The notes beneath the pieces are model-generated. The model was not told the DNA's origin and made no database searches. It saw nothing but the letters and a program-made list of their open reading frames with translations. The translations under genes were made by a program, and so were the position numbers. This document shows positions 7,759 through 16,029 of a stretch of 64,000 bases of DNA, piece after piece. Source of the DNA: Amycolatopsis eburnea (GTDB taxonomy: Bacteria; Actinomycetota; Actinomycetes; Mycobacteriales; Pseudonocardiaceae); the NCBI RefSeq assembly GCF_003937945.1, contig NZ_RSEC01000059.1:231422-295421 (forward strand), given 5' to 3'. Each line of letters starts with the position of its first letter. The first letter of the stretch is position 1.

Positions 7759-8565
7759 ATGCCCGGAACCAAGAAGCTTCCACGCGCGGACTACGAGCGC
7801 GAACTGCTGCGCCTGCAGGCCGAGCTGGTGAAGCTCCAGGAATGGGTCCGGGCCGAAGGGGCCCGGCTGGTCGTGGTGTTCGAGGGCCGGGACGCCGCCG
7901 GGAAGGGCAGCACGATCAAGCGCGTCACCGAGCACCTCAACCCCCGAGTGGTGCGGATCGCGGCGCTGCCCGGCCCGACCGAGCGCGAGCGGACGCAGTG
8001 GTACTTCCAGCGCTACATCGAGCACCTGCCCGCCGCGGGCGAGATCGTCTTGTTCGACCGCAGCTGGTACAACCGCGCCGGCGTCGAACGGGTGATGGGG
8101 TTCTGCAGCCCCGAGGAGCACCGGCGGTTCCTGCAGCAGTGCCCGATCTTCGAACGGCTGCTCGTCGACGACGGCATCCTGCTCCGCAAGTACTGGTTCT
8201 CCGTCAGCGTCGAAGAGCAGGAACGCCGGTTCCGCGCGCGTATCGGCGACCCGATGCGCCGCTGGAAGCTCTCGACCATCGACCTGCAGTCGGTGACCCA
8301 CTGGGAGGACTACTCGCGGGCGAAGGACGACATGTTCGTGCACACCGACACCGCCGAATCCCCTTGGTACGTCGTGGAAAGCGAGGAGAAACGGCGCGGG
8401 CGGCTGAACATGATCGCGCACCTGCTCGCCAGCGTGCCCTACTACGAGGTGCCCCGCCAGGCGGTGTCGCTGCCCCCACGGCCGGAGCCGACCGGCTACT
8501 TCCGGCCCGACCGGCGGCTGCAGACCTACGTCCCCGACCACGCGGCGACCCTGCTGCCGCACTGA
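7759..8565 (+). CDS. ppk2: Polyphosphate kinase 2
   Basis: A 268-residue cytoplasmic enzyme of the PPK2 family, which moves phosphate between polyphosphate and nucleotides, often making NTP from NDP. Visible marks are the Walker A loop VFEGRDAAGKGS (about residues 40-51), the Walker B-like FDRSWYNRAGVE (about 99-110), the lid region EEQERRFRARIGDPMRRWKLS and the C-terminal SPWYVVESEEKRRGRLN. Length is normal for a single-domain class I-type PPK2. A DevR box precedes it and a 63-residue gene follows 15 bases later. With the CHAD protein at 14209 it implies polyphosphate use as an energy store under hypoxia. Direction of reaction cannot be read from sequence. Confidence 0.93.
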   Translation: MPGTKKLPRADYERELLRLQAELVKLQEWVRAEGARLVVVFEGRDAAGKGSTIKRVTEHLNPRVVRIAALPGPTERERTQWYFQRYIEHLPAAGEIVLFDRSWYNRAGVERVMGFCSPEEHRRFLQQCPIFERLLVDDGILLRKYWFSVSVEEQERRFRARIGDPMRRWKLSTIDLQSVTHWEDYSRAKDDMFVHTDTAESPWYVVESEEKRRGRLNMIAHLLASVPYYEVPRQAVSLPPRPEPTGYFRPDRRLQTYVPDHAATLLPH

Positions 8566-8580
8566 ACCGGAGGCGGAACC

Positions 8581-8772
8581 GTGGACGACAAGGAAAAGGC
8601 GGCCATCGAAGCCGAAGCACGCCGGGACGTCGCCGAGCGCGGGCGGCACGGGCCGTATGTCGGCCGGTACCTGCACGTGGTCGAGCACCACGCGATCAAG
8701 GAGAACGAAGAGGACCTTCCGCCGGCTGCCGCGGACGAACCGCGGCAGCCGGCGGGAGAACGTCAGGCCTGA
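8581..8772 (+). CDS. Small charged protein downstream of ppk2
   Basis: GTG at 8581 follows CGGAGGCGGAACC and opens a 63-residue reading frame (MDDKEKAAIEAEARRDVAER). It is highly charged, with a likely helical N-terminus, a central YVGRYLHVVEHHAIKENEED and a Pro/Ala-rich tail. No domain is recognised. Close spacing to ppk2 argues for co-expression; it may be a partner or regulator of PPK2, but that is only context. Confidence 0.65.
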   Translation: MDDKEKAAIEAEARRDVAERGRHGPYVGRYLHVVEHHAIKENEEDLPPAAADEPRQPAGERQA

Positions 8773-9238
8773 TCGGTGCGCTCGTAGGCGGCGAGGGACC
8801 GTTCCCGGGCCTTCGCCGCCACCGTGCGGACGAGGGCCGTGTGCACCGAGCCGACGGCCGGTCGGGCGATCCGCCAGTAACGGCGGAACTTCAGCCAGCT
8901 CTGCGGATCACTCATCCGGACCCGCGTGTGCACGGTCAGCACCGTGCGGTGCGCGCCGTACGGCACCACCGACACGGCCATCACGAGCTTGCCGAAGCCG
9001 GGCTCGTCGAACGCCGCGAACTCGGCGCCCGGCCGGTCGCCGAGCAGGGGCCATTCGGATCCGGCGTCGAGGTCGTCGGCCGTCAGGCGGGTCCGGCGGC
9101 GGGGCGGGCCGTGCCGCCGGTCGTGCCACCGTTCCGGCAGCGCGCGCAGCCATCCCGGGGCGGAACCACGCCGCCTTGGACGTCGGTGAAGTCGAGTTCG
9201 CGCGCCGCGGAGTAGGTCTCCTTCGCCGGCGCGTCCAC
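8763..9238 (-). pseudogene. Frameshifted conserved actinobacterial gene
   Basis: The C-terminal part (about 8763-9150, minus) has clear coding character, for example SWLKFRRYWRIARPAVGSVH and RTVLTVHTRVRMSDPQ. The natural N-terminus (VVDAPAKETYSAARELDFTD) lies in a different frame at about 9170-9240, so there is one frameshift near 9150-9190. The combined pattern resembles small SRPBCC-like proteins found near stress genes in actinobacteria, though I cannot name the family. It converges on, and overlaps by 10 bases, the small ppk2-linked gene. Sequencing error is an alternative to true decay. Confidence 0.5.
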
Positions 9239-9268
9239 GACGCGAACAGGCGGATTTGGTCCCCGGTG

Positions 9269-9288
9269 AAAAGGACTTCGGGCCCTGA
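9269..9288 (+). promoter_or_regulatory. DevR box upstream of the 9.3-15.3 kb gene run
   Basis: AAAAGGACTTCGGGCCCTGA matches GGGACTTNNGNCCCT closely. It lies 55 bases before the USP start at 9344 and could drive the whole run of tightly spaced genes. Confidence 0.75.
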
Positions 9289-9343
9289 CCGGCGAGTACC
9301 CGCCCCACCCATGCTGGACCTCCCGGACCCGCAGGAGGAGCTC

Positions 9344-10126
9344 ATGACCGCAAACCGGCCGGTGGTCGTCGGGGTGGATGCCTCGGCACCGTCGTTGGCC
9401 GCTGTCCGCTGGGCAGCGCGGGAAGCAGGGCGGCGCGACGCCACCCTGCGCCTGCTGCACGCCTGCGTCTTCGAGGGCACACCCGCGCACGAGCCCGACG
9501 AGCTGCTGCTGGAGCACATCTACCGCTGGCTGCACCACGCGGCCGGGATCGCCCGCGACCGGGCACCCGGCGTGCGGGTCGAGACGGTGGTCCGGCTCGG
9601 CCTCGCAGCCGACCTGCTGCTCGCCGAGGCGGCGGACGCGGCTCTGGTCGTCCTCGGTTCGCACGGCCTCGGCGGCTTGCGCGGCGCGCTGATCGGTTCG
9701 GTCGCCCTGCGGGTGGCCGCTGAAGCGCCTTGCCCGGTCGTCGTGGTGCCCGGGCACCAGCCGGACCGGCGGGGACCCGTCGTCGCGGGCTTCGACCGGT
9801 CCGAATCGAGCGACCACGCGCTGCGGTTCGCCTTCGAGGAGGCGGCCGCGATCCGGGCACCGGTGCTGGTCGTCCACGCCGGGGAGGACGACGCCGAGCT
9901 GGCGGCCCGCGCCGCGGACTGGCGCCGCAAGTACCCGGAGCTCGAGGTCGGCACCCAGGTCGTGCGGGACCGGGTCCCGGCTCGTGCGCTGCGGCGCGCC
10001 GCCCCGGACGCCCGCTTGATCGTCATCGGCACGCGAGGCCGCGGCCCGGTCGCGGGCGGGCTGCTGGGCTCGACCGGCAACGCACTGCTCGCGCACGCGG
10101 CCTGCCCGGTCGCGGTCGTGCACTGA
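9344..10126 (+). CDS. Universal stress protein, two UspA domains (compact)
   Basis: A 260-residue protein starting MTANRPVVVGVDASAPSLAA behind GGAGGAG. Domain 1 ends in VLGSHGLGGLRGALIGSVAL and the shorter domain 2 in VIGTRGRGPVAGGLLGSTGN, both nucleotide-binding signatures. Domain 2 is shortened between its first strand (VVAGFDRSESSDH) and the signature, which makes the protein about 35 residues shorter than the others here. It heads an apparent operon: a CBS-BON gene starts 11 bases after its stop. A strong DevR box precedes it. Confidence 0.92.
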   Translation: MTANRPVVVGVDASAPSLAAVRWAAREAGRRDATLRLLHACVFEGTPAHEPDELLLEHIYRWLHHAAGIARDRAPGVRVETVVRLGLAADLLLAEAADAALVVLGSHGLGGLRGALIGSVALRVAAEAPCPVVVVPGHQPDRRGPVVAGFDRSESSDHALRFAFEEAAAIRAPVLVVHAGEDDAELAARAADWRRKYPELEVGTQVVRDRVPARALRRAAPDARLIVIGTRGRGPVAGGLLGSTGNALLAHAACPVAVVH

Positions 10127-10137
10127 AAGGAATCGAA

Positions 10138-10725
10138 GTGAAGGCACGCGACATCATGACCAGGCCCGTGGTCCGGGTCGGCCCGGCCACGCCGGTCCGC
10201 GAAGCGATCGTGCTGCTCACCGAGCACTGCGTCGCCGCACTGCCGGTGGTGGGCGAGGACGACGCGGTGCTCGGCGTGTTCACCGAGGCCGACGCGCTCC
10301 GCAGCGGTGTCGCCGGGCGGGGCCCGGGCCCGGAAGTGCTGGTGGCCACCACGATGACGGCACCCGCCGAAACGGTCGGGCTCGACACCGACGTCACCGA
10401 GATCGCCCGGCGCATGCTCGGCGACCGGTTGCGCAGCATCCCGGTGGTCGACGACGACGGCGTGCTCGTCGGCATCGTCAGCCGGCGCGACATGCTGAGC
10501 CCGCTGGTGCGCCAGGACGACTCGATCGCCTCCCACCTCAACGCGCTGCTCACCGACTACTCCGGGCACCGCGACCGGTGGACGGTCTCCGTCACCGGCG
10601 GCATGGTGACGATCGGGGGCGGGTTCACCGACGAGGCCGAGCGCCGGGTGGTGGCGGCGCTGGCGAAGACGGTCTACGGCGTCGTCGGCGTCGAGCTGTG
10701 GGAAGAAGCGTCGGTGCGGACATGA
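10138..10725 (+). CDS. CBS-pair protein with BON domain
   Basis: A 195-residue protein from GTG 10138 (VKARDIMTRPVVRVGPATPV), with AAAGGAA upstream. CBS 1 is about residues 3-58 and CBS 2 about 65-122 (TMTAPAETVGLDTD, IPVVDDDGVLVGIVSRRDML). A C-terminal BON-like part ends GVVGVELWEEASVRT. The stop overlaps the next ATG (ATGA), showing translational coupling to the flavodoxin. Presumed adenine-nucleotide sensor; ligand unknown. Confidence 0.9.
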   Translation: MKARDIMTRPVVRVGPATPVREAIVLLTEHCVAALPVVGEDDAVLGVFTEADALRSGVAGRGPGPEVLVATTMTAPAETVGLDTDVTEIARRMLGDRLRSIPVVDDDGVLVGIVSRRDMLSPLVRQDDSIASHLNALLTDYSGHRDRWTVSVTGGMVTIGGGFTDEAERRVVAALAKTVYGVVGVELWEEASVRT

Positions 10726-11246
10726 AGATCCTCGTCGCGGTGGCCACCCGGCACGGGGCCACCAGGGAGATCGCCGAGGCCGTGGGCACCGCGCTCGGCG
10801 CCGCGCTGACCGACGCCGGGATGTGGTCGCTGGTCGAGGTCCGGGACGCGGGCCTGGTGCACTCGGTCGAGGGCTTCGACGCTGTGGTCCTCGGCAGCGC
10901 CGTCTACCTGGGACACTGGCTCGAGCCGGCCAGAAAGCTCGCGGAGTCCTTTTCGGACGAACTCCACCGGGTGCCGGTCTGGCTCTTCTCGAGCGGCCCG
11001 GTCGGCGTGCAGAAGGGCCCGGCGGAGGAGCCCGTCGCCGTCGAAGACCTCGTACGGCGGCTGGACGCCCGCGGTGACCGGCTCTTCGGCGGCAAGATCG
11101 ACCGCCACCTCTTGACGTTCCCCGAGCGCGCCGTCGTGACGGCGCTGCGGGTGCCCGATGCCGACAACCGGGACTGGCCCTCGATCCGTGCCTGGGGGCG
11201 CGAGATCGGGGCGAGCCTGGCCCACGCGGAAAGGAGCGTGCCGTGA
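10722..11246 (+). CDS. Flavodoxin-domain protein
   Basis: A 174-residue protein starting MKILVAVATRHGATREIAEA, where TRHGATREIA is the FMN-phosphate loop of flavodoxin-like proteins. VVLGSAVYLGHWLEPARKLA and PVWLFSSGPVG are further conserved blocks, as in protoporphyrinogen-oxidase (HemG)-like flavodoxins. It would bind FMN and move electrons in the cytoplasm; the partner is unknown. It overlaps both neighbours by 4 bases, ATGA at its start and GTGA at its end, so it belongs to the 9.3-15.3 kb operon. Confidence 0.88.
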   Translation: MKILVAVATRHGATREIAEAVGTALGAALTDAGMWSLVEVRDAGLVHSVEGFDAVVLGSAVYLGHWLEPARKLAESFSDELHRVPVWLFSSGPVGVQKGPAEEPVAVEDLVRRLDARGDRLFGGKIDRHLLTFPERAVVTALRVPDADNRDWPSIRAWGREIGASLAHAERSVP

Positions 11247-12622
11247 CCGGCTACCCGGTCCGGGTCGAGGCGACTCTGGACGAGCCCCTGTCCCGCGGGC
11301 TCTGGCTGGTGAAGTGGCTGCTGGCCATCCCGCACTACGTGATCCTGGCGTTCCTGTGGGTCGCCTACCCGTTCGCCACGATTGCGGCGTTCTTCGCGAT
11401 CCTGGTGACCGGCCGGTACCCGCGGCCGCTGTTCGAGTTCACCGCCGGGGTGCTGCGCTGGAGCTGGCGGGTGCAGTACTACTCCTACGCCGCGCTGGGC
11501 ACCGACCGGTACCCGCCGTTCACCCTGGCCGACGTCCCGCACTACCCGGCCCGGCTCGACATCGCCTACCCGGAACGGCTTTCGCGCGGACTGGTGCTGG
11601 TGAAGTGGTGGCTGCTGGCCATCCCGCACTTCATCGTCGTGGGCCTGTTCGTCGGCGGCGGCAGCTGGCTGGCGTCCCGCACGAGCGACGGCACCTTCGA
11701 CTGGGCCGCCGGCGGTCTCGTCGGCGTGCTGGTCCTCGTCGCGGGTGTGGTGCTGCTGTTCACCGGCCGCTACCCCCGGCCGATCTTCGACTTCGTCCTC
11801 GGCATGGACCGCTGGGTGCTGCGCGTGGCGGCCTATGTGTCGTTGATGACCGACGAGTACCCGCCGTTCCGGCTGGACATGGGCGGCGCGGAAGCCGGTC
11901 ACGAGCCGCCGCACCCGCAGGCGCCCCACCCCCACGCGGCAGGCTGGACCGCCGGGCGGATCGCCGCCGCGGTCACCGGCGGCGTGCTGGTGCTCGGTTC
12001 GATGGGCCTGATCACCGGGGGCGGGGCCGTGCTGTGGGCCGACCGCACCCAGCGCGACGCGGACGGCTACCTCACCGCCGCCACCACGTTCGGCTCCGGC
12101 GGGTACGCCGTGGCCACCGACCCGGTGCGGCTGGAGGGGGTGTCCGTGCCGAAGCTCGAAAGCTTCCTCGGCGACGTCCGGATCCGGGTGACGGACACCG
12201 GCGGCCGCCCGGTTTTCGTGGGCATCGGCCGCACCGCCGACGTCGAGCGCTACCTGGCCGCGACCGAGTACACGACCGCGGGCGACCGCACGCACCTCGG
12301 TGGAGCTCCGGCCGTCCCGCCCGGCGACGCCGGGGTGTGGGCCGCGAGCGCGTCCGGCGCGGGAACGCAGACCGTCGCGTGGCCGGTGTCGGCCGGTCAG
12401 TGGACCGCCGTGGTGATGAACGCGGACTCCTCGCGCGGGATCTCCGTGCGCGCCGAAGCGGGTGCGACCGCGCCGGCGCTCGGCTGGATCGCCTTGGCGC
12501 TGCTGGCGTCCGGTCTCGTGGTGCTGGCCGGCGGCGTCGTCCTGATCGGCGTGGCCGCGCACCGCGCCGCGCACCGCCCGGCGGCTCCGACCGCCCCCGA
12601 GCCGTCCACTGTGGACATCTGA
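11243..12622 (+). CDS. Membrane protein with two DUF4389 repeats
   Basis: A 459-residue membrane protein from GTG 11243. Two copies of a DUF4389 unit are visible: WLVKWLLAIPHYVILAFLWV-GRYPRPLFEF-DRYPPFTL (about residues 18-95) and LVKWWLLAIPHFIVVG-GRYPRPIFDF-DEYPPFRL (about 115-210). A further helix near 245-265, an extracytoplasmic domain (about 270-410) and a final helix near 415-440 follow. The function of DUF4389 is unknown; such proteins are frequent in actinobacterial stress clusters. It is translationally coupled to the flavodoxin. Confidence 0.85.
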   Translation: MTGYPVRVEATLDEPLSRGLWLVKWLLAIPHYVILAFLWVAYPFATIAAFFAILVTGRYPRPLFEFTAGVLRWSWRVQYYSYAALGTDRYPPFTLADVPHYPARLDIAYPERLSRGLVLVKWWLLAIPHFIVVGLFVGGGSWLASRTSDGTFDWAAGGLVGVLVLVAGVVLLFTGRYPRPIFDFVLGMDRWVLRVAAYVSLMTDEYPPFRLDMGGAEAGHEPPHPQAPHPHAAGWTAGRIAAAVTGGVLVLGSMGLITGGGAVLWADRTQRDADGYLTAATTFGSGGYAVATDPVRLEGVSVPKLESFLGDVRIRVTDTGGRPVFVGIGRTADVERYLAATEYTTAGDRTHLGGAPAVPPGDAGVWAASASGAGTQTVAWPVSAGQWTAVVMNADSSRGISVRAEAGATAPALGWIALALLASGLVVLAGGVVLIGVAAHRAAHRPAAPTAPEPSTVDI

Positions 12623-12635
12623 GAGAGGAACGACC

Positions 12636-12842
12636 ATGCACGCACAGCCGGGCGACTGGCTCGTCGTCAAGGGACCGTGGGTCGACGCGCCCGAACAGCG
12701 CGGCCGGATCCTCGAGGTCCGCTCGGCCGGCGGGGCACCGCCGTACGTCGTCCGCTGGACCGCCGACGACCGCGCCCGCACCCGGTTCGACCGGGTGCAG
12801 CGGTTCATCCACGAGGGAGACGGCGATGTCCGGGTTCGTTGA
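12636..12842 (+). CDS. DUF1918 small protein
   Basis: A 68-residue protein starting MHAQPGDWLVVKGPWVDAPE behind GAGAGGAACG. The block GRILEVRSAGGAPPYVVRW followed by a charged stretch is the DUF1918 pattern, a small SH3-like fold of unknown role. Its last 17 bases overlap the start of the following USP gene in another frame, so the two are coupled. Confidence 0.85.
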   Translation: MHAQPGDWLVVKGPWVDAPEQRGRILEVRSAGGAPPYVVRWTADDRARTRFDRVQRFIHEGDGDVRVR

Positions 12843-13731
12843 CGGCGCCGTCGTCGCCGGGATCGACGGCTCGGGCTCCGCGGTGCAGGCCGCGGTGTGG
12901 GCCGGCGCGGAGGCCGTGCGCCGTGGGCGGCCACTGCGCCTGGTGCAGGTCTACGCGCTGCCGCAGGTGAAGGCGCCCGTCGCGTTCGGCACGCACGAGC
13001 AGGTCCGGGCCGGGCTGGCCGAGCGGGCCGGAGGCTGGCTGGCCGACGCGGAGGCCGCGGTGCTCGCCGAGCACCCCGGCCTGGACGTCGGCACCGCGGC
13101 CCGCGAGTGGAGCCCGGTCACCGCGCTGGTCCAGGAGTCGCAGCACGCCGAGCTGATCGTGCTCGGCTCGCGCGGGCTGGGCGGGTTCACCGGCCTGCTC
13201 GTCGGCTCGACCGCCGTCGCGGTGGCCGCGCACACGCACTGCCCGGTCATCGTCGTCCGGGGCCCGACCCCGGACGAGCCGCCGCCGAGCACCGGGCCGG
13301 TGGTCGTCGGGTCCGACGGTTCGCCCGACAGCGAGGCCGCCATCGGCTTCGCCTGCGAAGAGGCGCGGTTGCGCGGCACGGCGCTGGTCGCGGTGCACAC
13401 CTGGAGCGACGTCCTCGCCGACGGCATGCTCCGCCCGCACCCGCTGCGTGAGGACCCGGCCGAGATCGAGGCCGCCGAACGCGGCAAGCTGGCCGAGCAG
13501 GTGGCGGGCTGGCAGCGCAAGTATCCGGAGCTCGCGATCGAGCTGGAGGTCGTGCGCGGCCGCCCGGTGCGCACGCTGCTGGAGCGCGGCGAGAACGCGC
13601 AGCTGATCGTGGTCGGCTGCCGCGGCCGCGGCGGGTTCACCGGCATGCTGCTCGGCTCGACGAGCCAGGCGCTGATCGCGCACTCGCCGTGCCCGGTGGC
13701 GGTCGTGCGGCCGGCCGGGAGCACGAGGTGA
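12826..13731 (+). CDS. Universal stress protein, two UspA domains
   Basis: A 301-residue protein starting MSGFVDGAVVAGIDGSGSAV, with GGGAGA upstream. Both domains have complete nucleotide-binding signatures: VLGSRGLGGFTGLLVGSTAV near residue 115 and VVGCRGRGGFTGMLLGSTSQ near 265. It starts inside the end of the DUF1918 gene and its stop overlaps the next start (GTGA). Close paralogue of the USP at 16026-16931. Confidence 0.93.
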   Translation: MSGFVDGAVVAGIDGSGSAVQAAVWAGAEAVRRGRPLRLVQVYALPQVKAPVAFGTHEQVRAGLAERAGGWLADAEAAVLAEHPGLDVGTAAREWSPVTALVQESQHAELIVLGSRGLGGFTGLLVGSTAVAVAAHTHCPVIVVRGPTPDEPPPSTGPVVVGSDGSPDSEAAIGFACEEARLRGTALVAVHTWSDVLADGMLRPHPLREDPAEIEAAERGKLAEQVAGWQRKYPELAIELEVVRGRPVRTLLERGENAQLIVVGCRGRGGFTGMLLGSTSQALIAHSPCPVAVVRPAGSTR

Positions 13732-14135
13732 CCACCGCTCGGACCCGCGCCACGATGCGCCTGCTGGCGACGTTCGAAACGCTGCTCGCCGCGAGCGCGG
13801 TGTACGGCGGCGTTTCGCTGGTGGCGCGGGCGCCGGGGTTCACGATGCCGGTCGAGTGGCTGGCGCCGCTCGGGCTGACCAGCTGGGTGCTGCCCGGCGT
13901 CGCGCTCGTGCTCGTCGTCGGCGGGTCGGCGGCCGTGGCGTCGGTGTTCGCCTGGCGGATCGACTTCCGGGCGCCGGTCGCGGCACTGGCCGCGTGCACC
14001 GTGCTCGCTGGCTGGCTGGCGATCCAGTTCGGGGTGATCGGCGTGCGTGCCCCGATCCAGTGGGTGACCGTGGGGCTGCTGGCGGTGCTGCTCGGGCTCG
14101 CGATGCTGGCCCGGCATCGGCTGGGGGCGTCATGA
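13728..14135 (+). CDS. Small four-helix membrane protein
   Basis: A 135-residue protein from GTG 13728 (VTTARTRATMRLLATFETLL). Hydrophobic segments lie at about residues 10-32, 45-67, 75-97 and 105-125, the C-terminus is basic, and no cysteine pairs or catalytic motif are seen. It is coupled by GTGA to the USP before it and by ATGA to the 26-codon reading frame after it. Function unknown. Confidence 0.75.
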   Translation: MTTARTRATMRLLATFETLLAASAVYGGVSLVARAPGFTMPVEWLAPLGLTSWVLPGVALVLVVGGSAAVASVFAWRIDFRAPVAALAACTVLAGWLAIQFGVIGVRAPIQWVTVGLLAVLLGLAMLARHRLGAS

Positions 14136-14212
14136 GCGAGCTTGCGAGCGAATCATTCAACACTGCGCGGTCCGCTCAGGCCGCACCGAGCGTCAGCGAG
14201 GTGTGCGCATGA
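14132..14212 (+). other. 26-codon ORF / probable dispersed coupling element
   Basis: ATGAGCGAGCTTGCGAGCGA opens a 26-codon frame (MSELASESFNTARSAQAAPS, then VSEVCA) joined by ATGA overlaps to the membrane protein before it and the CHAD gene after it. The GAGCGAGCTTGCGAGCG stretch is internally repetitive. From memory, very similar sequences recur in Amycolatopsis-type genomes between genes, so this may be a small repeat that keeps ribosomes moving between cistrons rather than a functional peptide. Confidence 0.4.
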
Positions 14213-15339
14213 GCGCCACCGTGACCAGCCTGCACGAGACCGAGTTCTTCGACACCGAATCGCTGCGGCTGCTCCGGCACGGCCTCACGCTGGGCATCCA
14301 GGCCGGCCGCTGGTGGCTCGACACCCCGGACGGGCCGATCAGCCTGGCCGGCTCGGACCGCGGCGTGCCGCCGACGCTGTCCCGGCTCGTGCGCGCCTAC
14401 ACCCGCGACGACCGGCTGGTTCCCGTCGCACGGCTCCGGGGCGGCCGGGAGGACCTGCGGGCGCGCCTGGGCGGCCGGATCGCGGTGCCGCCCCGGCCCC
14501 ACGACGGTTCGGCCAGGGGCGTGGTCCTGGAGTACGTGCGGACGCAGATCGCCGCGCTGGCCGCCGCGGACCTGGCCGTCCGGCGGGGGATGCCCGATTC
14601 GGTGCACCGGCTGCGCGTCGCCGCGCGGCGCCTGCGCGGGGCCTTCACCGCGTACGCGCCGGCGCTGGGCGGCCGGAAGCTGCTGAAGGAGTTCGGCGGG
14701 GCCCTGCGCTGGCTGGGCGGGGAGCTCGCACCCGCCCGTGACACCGAAGTCCAGTGGGCGCGGTCCCGGACCTGGGCGCACGAGCGGACGGACGCCTACT
14801 TCGCCCAGCTCACCGAGGACGCCAACGCCCGCGTGCGGCGCGCGCTGGACAGCTACCGGTACCTGCAGCTGCTCAACGCCCTCGACGTGCTCGAAGTGGT
14901 GCTCAGCGAACAGCCCCGCGACGAGTGGGCCCCAGCGGCCCGCCGCCCGGCCGCGAAGGTCCTGCCCCGGCTGGCCCGCGCGGTGGCCGAAGACGTGGAC
15001 GGGCGGGTCGCCGCCCTGGCCACGGCACCCGATCGGGCGCGCGCCGTCCACGACATCCGGAAGGCCACCAAGCGGCTCCGGTACGCCCTCGAAGCCGGCG
15101 CGGCCGTCATCCCCGTGGACCCCAAAGCGCTGAGGGCCTTCCAGGACCTGCTCGGCGAGTTCCAAGACGCCGTGGTCGCCCGCGGGCACCTGCGCGTCCT
15201 CCAGGCGCGCCACGGCGGGTTCGAAGCGGTCCTGGCCGCCGAGGCGGACACCGCCGACCGGTGCGTGGAGGAGCTGCCCGCGGCGTGGCGGCGGCTCGAC
15301 CTCGGTCCTTTGTGGACCTGGCCGGGCGAAGGGACGTAA
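14209..15339 (+). CDS. CHAD-domain protein with truncated CYTH part
   Basis: A 376-residue protein starting MSATVTSLHETEFFDTESLR. Residues 1-95 resemble the second half of a CYTH (triphosphate tunnel) domain but lack the ExExK start, so that domain is probably inactive. Residues about 105-370 form a CHAD domain with its two basic His/Arg helices, HRLRVAARRLRGAF and HDIRKATKRLRYALEAG. CHAD domains bind polyphosphate, matching ppk2 at 7759. GAGG precedes the ATG at a suitable distance; a GTG 6 bases upstream is an alternative start. The stop lies inside a DevR box. Confidence 0.88.
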   Translation: MSATVTSLHETEFFDTESLRLLRHGLTLGIQAGRWWLDTPDGPISLAGSDRGVPPTLSRLVRAYTRDDRLVPVARLRGGREDLRARLGGRIAVPPRPHDGSARGVVLEYVRTQIAALAAADLAVRRGMPDSVHRLRVAARRLRGAFTAYAPALGGRKLLKEFGGALRWLGGELAPARDTEVQWARSRTWAHERTDAYFAQLTEDANARVRRALDSYRYLQLLNALDVLEVVLSEQPRDEWAPAARRPAAKVLPRLARAVAEDVDGRVAALATAPDRARAVHDIRKATKRLRYALEAGAAVIPVDPKALRAFQDLLGEFQDAVVARGHLRVLQARHGGFEAVLAAEADTADRCVEELPAAWRRLDLGPLWTWPGEGT

Positions 15340-15392
15340 GTCCCCGCGACCGGTGACCGATGACGGCGGTGGCCGGGGACCGGTCTTCCTAG
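15328..15392 (+). promoter_or_regulatory. DevR boxes upstream of the CBS-USP-phosphoketolase operon
   Basis: GAAGGGACGTAAGTCCCCGC at 15328-15347 is an almost perfect GGGAC-N4-GTCCC palindrome, and it overlaps the stop of the CHAD gene. A weaker copy, GGGGACCGGTCTTCC, lies at 15375-15389. The downstream start is at 15421. Confidence 0.75.
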
Positions 15393-15420
15393 ATTGGTGA
15401 GGACTGGAAAGGAATTCCCG

Positions 15421-16029
15421 ATGCGAGCACGCGACCTGATGACCACGCCGGTGATCACCGTGCAGCCCTCGACGTCCGCCAAGGAGGCGGCCGAGCTGCT
15501 GGCTGCGCACGGCTTCACCGCACTGCCGGTGGTCGACGACGACCGGCTGGTCGGCATCGTCACCGAGGCCGACCTGATCCGTGGCCGCATCCCGGCCGAC
15601 CCCCGGTACGTCCACGAACCGCACGCGGCACCGCAGGCGGGCAAGACCGTCGGCGACCTGATGACCACCCCGGTCACCGCGATGAGCACCGGCACCGACG
15701 TCGCCGATCTGTGCCAGGCACTGGTGGACGCCCGGATCCGGGCGATGCCGATCGTCGACGGCTCGGCCGTCGTGGGCATCGTGACCCGCGGTGACGTCGT
15801 CCGGGTGCTCGCCCGGGAGGACGTCGAGATCGCCCGGGACGTCAAGCACCGCCTGGAGATCTACGGCGGCAGCGGCCGCTGGGCGGTCGACGTCCGCGAC
15901 GGGTTCGTGCACATCACCGACCAGTTCGACGACGACTCCGACCGGCACGTCGCCCAGTTGCTGGCGCTCGCTGTCCCCGGGGTGGTCGCCGCAGAAACCG
16001 CATACGCGGGTGAGGAGCGGACGCGATGA
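15421..16029 (+). CDS. CBS-pair protein with BON domain
   Basis: A 202-residue protein starting MRARDLMTTPVITVQPSTSA; GGAAAGGAA lies upstream. CBS 1 is about residues 4-58, CBS 2 about 78-132 (LMTTPVTAMSTGTDVADLCQ), and a BON-like tail covers about 140-195 (WAVDVRDGFVHITDQF). It overlaps the next USP start by 4 bases (ATGA). First gene of the operon that ends in phosphoketolase, under a strong DevR box. Confidence 0.9.
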   Translation: MRARDLMTTPVITVQPSTSAKEAAELLAAHGFTALPVVDDDRLVGIVTEADLIRGRIPADPRYVHEPHAAPQAGKTVGDLMTTPVTAMSTGTDVADLCQALVDARIRAMPIVDGSAVVGIVTRGDVVRVLAREDVEIARDVKHRLEIYGGSGRWAVDVRDGFVHITDQFDDDSDRHVAQLLALAVPGVVAAETAYAGEERTR

